From positions 124,001-188,000 of the forward strand of contig NZ_BJKN01000002.1 of the NCBI RefSeq assembly GCF_006538365.1: a stretch of 64,000 nucleotides of DNA, in the 5' to 3' direction. Shown piece after piece: positions 61,652 to 64,000 of the stretch (positions are counted from its first letter, which is position 1; the number at the start of each line of letters is the position of its first letter). Both the position numbers and the translations under genes were made by a program. The stretch is from Moorella sp. E308F (GTDB lineage: Bacteria; Bacillota; DSM-521; Neomoorellales; Neomoorellaceae). Under the pieces are notes generated by a model. It was not told the origin of the DNA. It saw nothing but the letters and a program-made list of their open reading frames with translations, and did no database searches.

Positions 61652-61680
61652 AGGGGAGCCAAGATAAAGCTCCCCTTTTT
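61652..61680 (+). terminator. Intrinsic terminator after athS
   Basis: AGGGGAGC (61652-61659) and GCTCCCCT (61669-61676) with a 9-base loop, then TTTTT. Confidence 0.88.
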
Positions 61681-61720
61681 AAATACCCATTCATTCCTGC
61701 CGTCACAGTCTTTTTGAAAG

Positions 61721-61764
61721 TGGTAGAGTAGAGGCGTGCTGCGCGGCATACTTCTGCTCTACCA
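61721..61764. repeat. Long imperfect hairpin between convergent genes
   Basis: TGGTAGAG (61721-61728) pairs with CTCTACCA (61757-61764), and the stem continues inward with AGA/TCT and TGC/GGCA pairs. No T-run. It could end the regulator transcript or be a repeat-element relic. Confidence 0.5.
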
Positions 61765-61819
61765 CCTTATTTCACTGATCTAAATTTAATCTAAGGACTT
61801 GTACTGCGCTTTTGGAATA

Positions 61820-63898
61820 CTATGTCGAGCAATCTAGTTTGTATTGCTTAAGTTTTCTATACAGAGTGGATTTACCAAGTCCAAGTAGTTTCGCCGCTTT
61901 AGGGATATTGTTGCCAGTAGAAGCCATGGCGTTTTGAATGACTATCTTTTCAGCTTCCTCCAATGAGGTTATCCCGGCTATGCTGCAAATACCTGTACTT
62001 TTCAAGGTGGTTCCCCTCACTACTTCGTTAGGCAGGTGCTGGACGTCTATAAGGCCGTCCTGGGACATGTTGACGGCATAAATCATAGCATTCTCCAGCT
62101 GTCTGACGTTACCGGGCCATTCGTACTCTAAAATTATTTTTTTTGCAGCCGGGCTTATAGTTGGCAATACATGTCCTGTCTTTTTACAGTAGTATTCTAT
62201 AAAGTGCTGGCATAACAGCAAGATATCTTCCTGTCGCTGGCGCAGGGGCGGTATTTCTAGCTTGAGAACCGCCAGCCGGAAGTACAGGTCGAGACGAAAC
62301 TGATTTTCTTGCACCATCTGGTAGAGATTTTTGTTAGTTGCAGCTATAACGCGAAAGTCAACAGGAATATACTTCCTACCTCCCAGCCGCATGACGCGCT
62401 TGTCCTCTAAAACCCTAAGCAACGTGGCCTGGGTTTCAATGGGCATATCGCCTATTTCGTCAAGGAAAAGGGTTCCTTTGTGAGCCAGCTCAATTTTGCC
62501 TGGTCTTCCATTGCGTTCGGCACCCGTAAAGGTTCCGCCTTCATAACCAAATAGCTCGCTTTCAATAAGGTTTCTGGGAATCGCAGAACAGTTCAAAGCA
62601 ACGAAAGGACCTTCGGGCCGGTATTGATTGTGAATAGCCTGGGCAAATAGCTCCTTTCCGGTGCCGCTCTCTCCTATTAATAAAATATTTTCGCCGGCAT
62701 CGGCGAACTTACGGGCCAAGTCTTTTGCATGGTTTATGCAGGCGCTGTTGCCAATAATATCATCAAAGTGATACTTGGCCACTGCACCAGTTCGCACATT
62801 AACAAGGTTGTTGATTTTTTCAGACAGGTTGACACGGATGATGGCACCTTCTATGCGTTTTTCTTTCTGGCCTGGTATAAATTGTATGCTAAATACGCAG
62901 TGGCGTTCCTTTTTGCAGTTGCGAATAGTTGCTTCCAGGTAATTAACAGGTTTCTGGCTTGTTAATACCTGCATTACCCTGTCGTCCACAAAGTCCCTTA
63001 TGTTTCTGCCTTCAACTTTGCCGCCGTTTGGATTAAGTATTAGAGCTGCTTCCTGGTTAGCCTTAATAATCTTATTTTCACAATCGACAGCTATGATTCC
63101 AGCATCAATGCATGCGAGAATTGTTTCTAATGTATTATTCATAACCAAGAGCCTATGGTTTTTTTCTTTGAGTTTGAGGTGGTTTTCAATAGCTACCGCC
63201 AGGGAGGCAACCCAGCCCAGGGTATGCGACTGTAAATTTTTCAGGTCTTTTTCCCACGGCCGTTCCCCCAGAGCCTGTACCAGTACCAGGGTGCCAATAA
63301 GGTCGCCTTTTTCATCCATGATAGGAGCGGCTGAACTGATGTTGTCTTCAAGGGCAATACAGTAATTTTCGGGACCCATTAACTGGACCGGACATTTTAA
63401 AATCATACTGAGCCCGTGGGCTAAAGTTCCTGAGGTCTCTTCGTTCCAGATCGCCCCTACCACCGCATTTATTGACTTAAAATAGGAGATTTCGTTAGTA
63501 TCTCCTTCAAGGTAAAGAATAGTACCGTTGGCGCTATGGAGGCTTAAAATGTAGCCGGAAGTCTTGAGCAGGTGCTTAAATGCGTTTATAAGGGTTTTGG
63601 TGGTTGAAATTAACAGGCTGTTTTCTTCAAGTATAGCCTCCAGTTTATCCTTAGGCATATTATGCCCGATTTTTGTGGCAAAAGGATCAATGTTGTTTTC
63701 GCGTGACCTTAACCAGGAAGCAGCAACCTCCGGGCTTAAACAAGAAAAAGTCCGTGGATCTTCATTGTGGTATAGAAAACGTTGTTTACAATGCTGAATT
63801 TCTTGCCAGCGCCGCTGGAATAAGGTATAGTCAAAAGGATTTGCCATAAATTCGGTCCGGTTATCGTTACAGGCTACATCAGGCCTGATAACTTCCAT
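61820..63898 (-). CDS. Sigma-54-dependent activator with GAF and PAS domains (AcoR-like)
   Basis: 692 residues from ATG 63898 behind AGGAGGG; a longer frame to 63964 lacks this site. N-terminal GAF-type sensor region (about 60-220), PAS (about 250-350), AAA+ domain (about 370-600) with Walker A GESGTGKELFAQ, Walker B GTLFLDEIGDMP and the sigma-54 contact loop GTFTGA in place of the usual GAFTGA. C-terminal Fis-type helix-turn-helix (AAKLLGLGKSTLYRKLKQY). It probably senses an aromatic compound and activates the promoter at 56167. Confidence 0.92.
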   Translation of the reverse strand: MEVIRPDVACNDNRTEFMANPFDYTLFQRRWQEIQHCKQRFLYHNEDPRTFSCLSPEVAASWLRSRENNIDPFATKIGHNMPKDKLEAILEENSLLISTTKTLINAFKHLLKTSGYILSLHSANGTILYLEGDTNEISYFKSINAVVGAIWNEETSGTLAHGLSMILKCPVQLMGPENYCIALEDNISSAAPIMDEKGDLIGTLVLVQALGERPWEKDLKNLQSHTLGWVASLAVAIENHLKLKEKNHRLLVMNNTLETILACIDAGIIAVDCENKIIKANQEAALILNPNGGKVEGRNIRDFVDDRVMQVLTSQKPVNYLEATIRNCKKERHCVFSIQFIPGQKEKRIEGAIIRVNLSEKINNLVNVRTGAVAKYHFDDIIGNSACINHAKDLARKFADAGENILLIGESGTGKELFAQAIHNQYRPEGPFVALNCSAIPRNLIESELFGYEGGTFTGAERNGRPGKIELAHKGTLFLDEIGDMPIETQATLLRVLEDKRVMRLGGRKYIPVDFRVIAATNKNLYQMVQENQFRLDLYFRLAVLKLEIPPLRQRQEDILLLCQHFIEYYCKKTGHVLPTISPAAKKIILEYEWPGNVRQLENAMIYAVNMSQDGLIDVQHLPNEVVRGTTLKSTGICSIAGITSLEEAEKIVIQNAMASTGNNIPKAAKLLGLGKSTLYRKLKQYKLDCST

Positions 63899-64000
63899 AC
63901 CAACCCTCCTAGTAAACAGAAAACCTACATCCTGGCAGGATTTTAGGCCGAGAAAAAAATGCAACGTTCTGTTTAAGTAATTCGAGGTTCAGACCTTTTC

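Noticed and set aside
1-64000. Search for CRISPR arrays, tRNA, rRNA, integrases and insertion sequences
   Set aside because: Reading both strands gave no regular spaced repeats, no tRNA-like cloverleaf or rRNA core sequence and no intact transposase frame; a tRNAscan or ISfinder run would be decisive.

Overview
The window looks like chromosome of a spore-forming, anaerobic, acetogen-type member of the Firmicutes, most like Moorella or a close relative. This rests on gene content and order: an 11-gene complex I operon without the NADH-input genes, MurT/GatD, CotF- and CotJC-like spore coat proteins, and corrinoid methyltransferases. No rRNA, tRNA, CRISPR array, integrase or intact transposase was recognised. 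Genes were identified by reading motifs; no database search was possible.

Left part (1-31.6 kb) is GC-rich and housekeeping-like. It starts with the 3' end of an MTA/SAH deaminase gene and an aldo/keto reductase-ferredoxin fusion. A consensus promoter follows, then ylxM-ffh-rpsP-khpA-rimM-trmD, rplS, lepB, rbgA, an orphan LuxR-type response regulator and rnhB, and then nuoABCDHIJKLMN. After yraN come a leftward pair (acetoin/polyamine-type deacetylase and hydantoinase-like protein), a rightward group (amidase, CofE-like protein, isocitrate dehydrogenase, phosphoesterase, secreted phosphodiester glycosidase) and a leftward murJ-murT-gatD operon.

Middle part (31.8-51.6 kb) is accessory. It holds a CotF-like gene, a secreted glycine-rich protein with an adjacent two-component system, and a corrinoid-activator-like ATPase (DUF4445). 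A siroheme-type protein with two sets of cluster cysteines, a DsrE-like protein and a TatD-like hydrolase follow. Next is a leftward block: a Mn-catalase/CotJC-like gene, a 1503-residue SdrD/beta-helix protein and three divergent multicopper-oxidase paralogues. The copper ligands are split among these paralogues, so that one has the type 1 site and half of the trinuclear site and another has the other half. None of these proteins has a visible signal peptide, which fits spore coat proteins made in the mother cell.

Right part (49.3-64 kb) is less GC-rich. A CCG-domain protein and a LutB-like iron-sulfur protein lead into a three-component methyltransferase set: pterin-binding methyltransferase, UroD-type methyltransferase, a 57-residue unknown protein and a corrinoid protein. 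A DUF1638 gene then runs into a CotF gene remnant. A textbook sigma-54 promoter (56167-56182) precedes a small zinc ribbon gene, an MFS transporter and two genes closely resembling both subunits of pyrogallol-phloroglucinol transhydroxylase (AthL/AthS). A sigma-54 activator gene faces them. My reading is an inducible pathway in which methoxylated aromatic compounds are imported and demethylated to feed acetogenesis, while the polyhydroxylated ring product is rearranged by a molybdenum transhydroxylase. The substrate is inferred, not shown.
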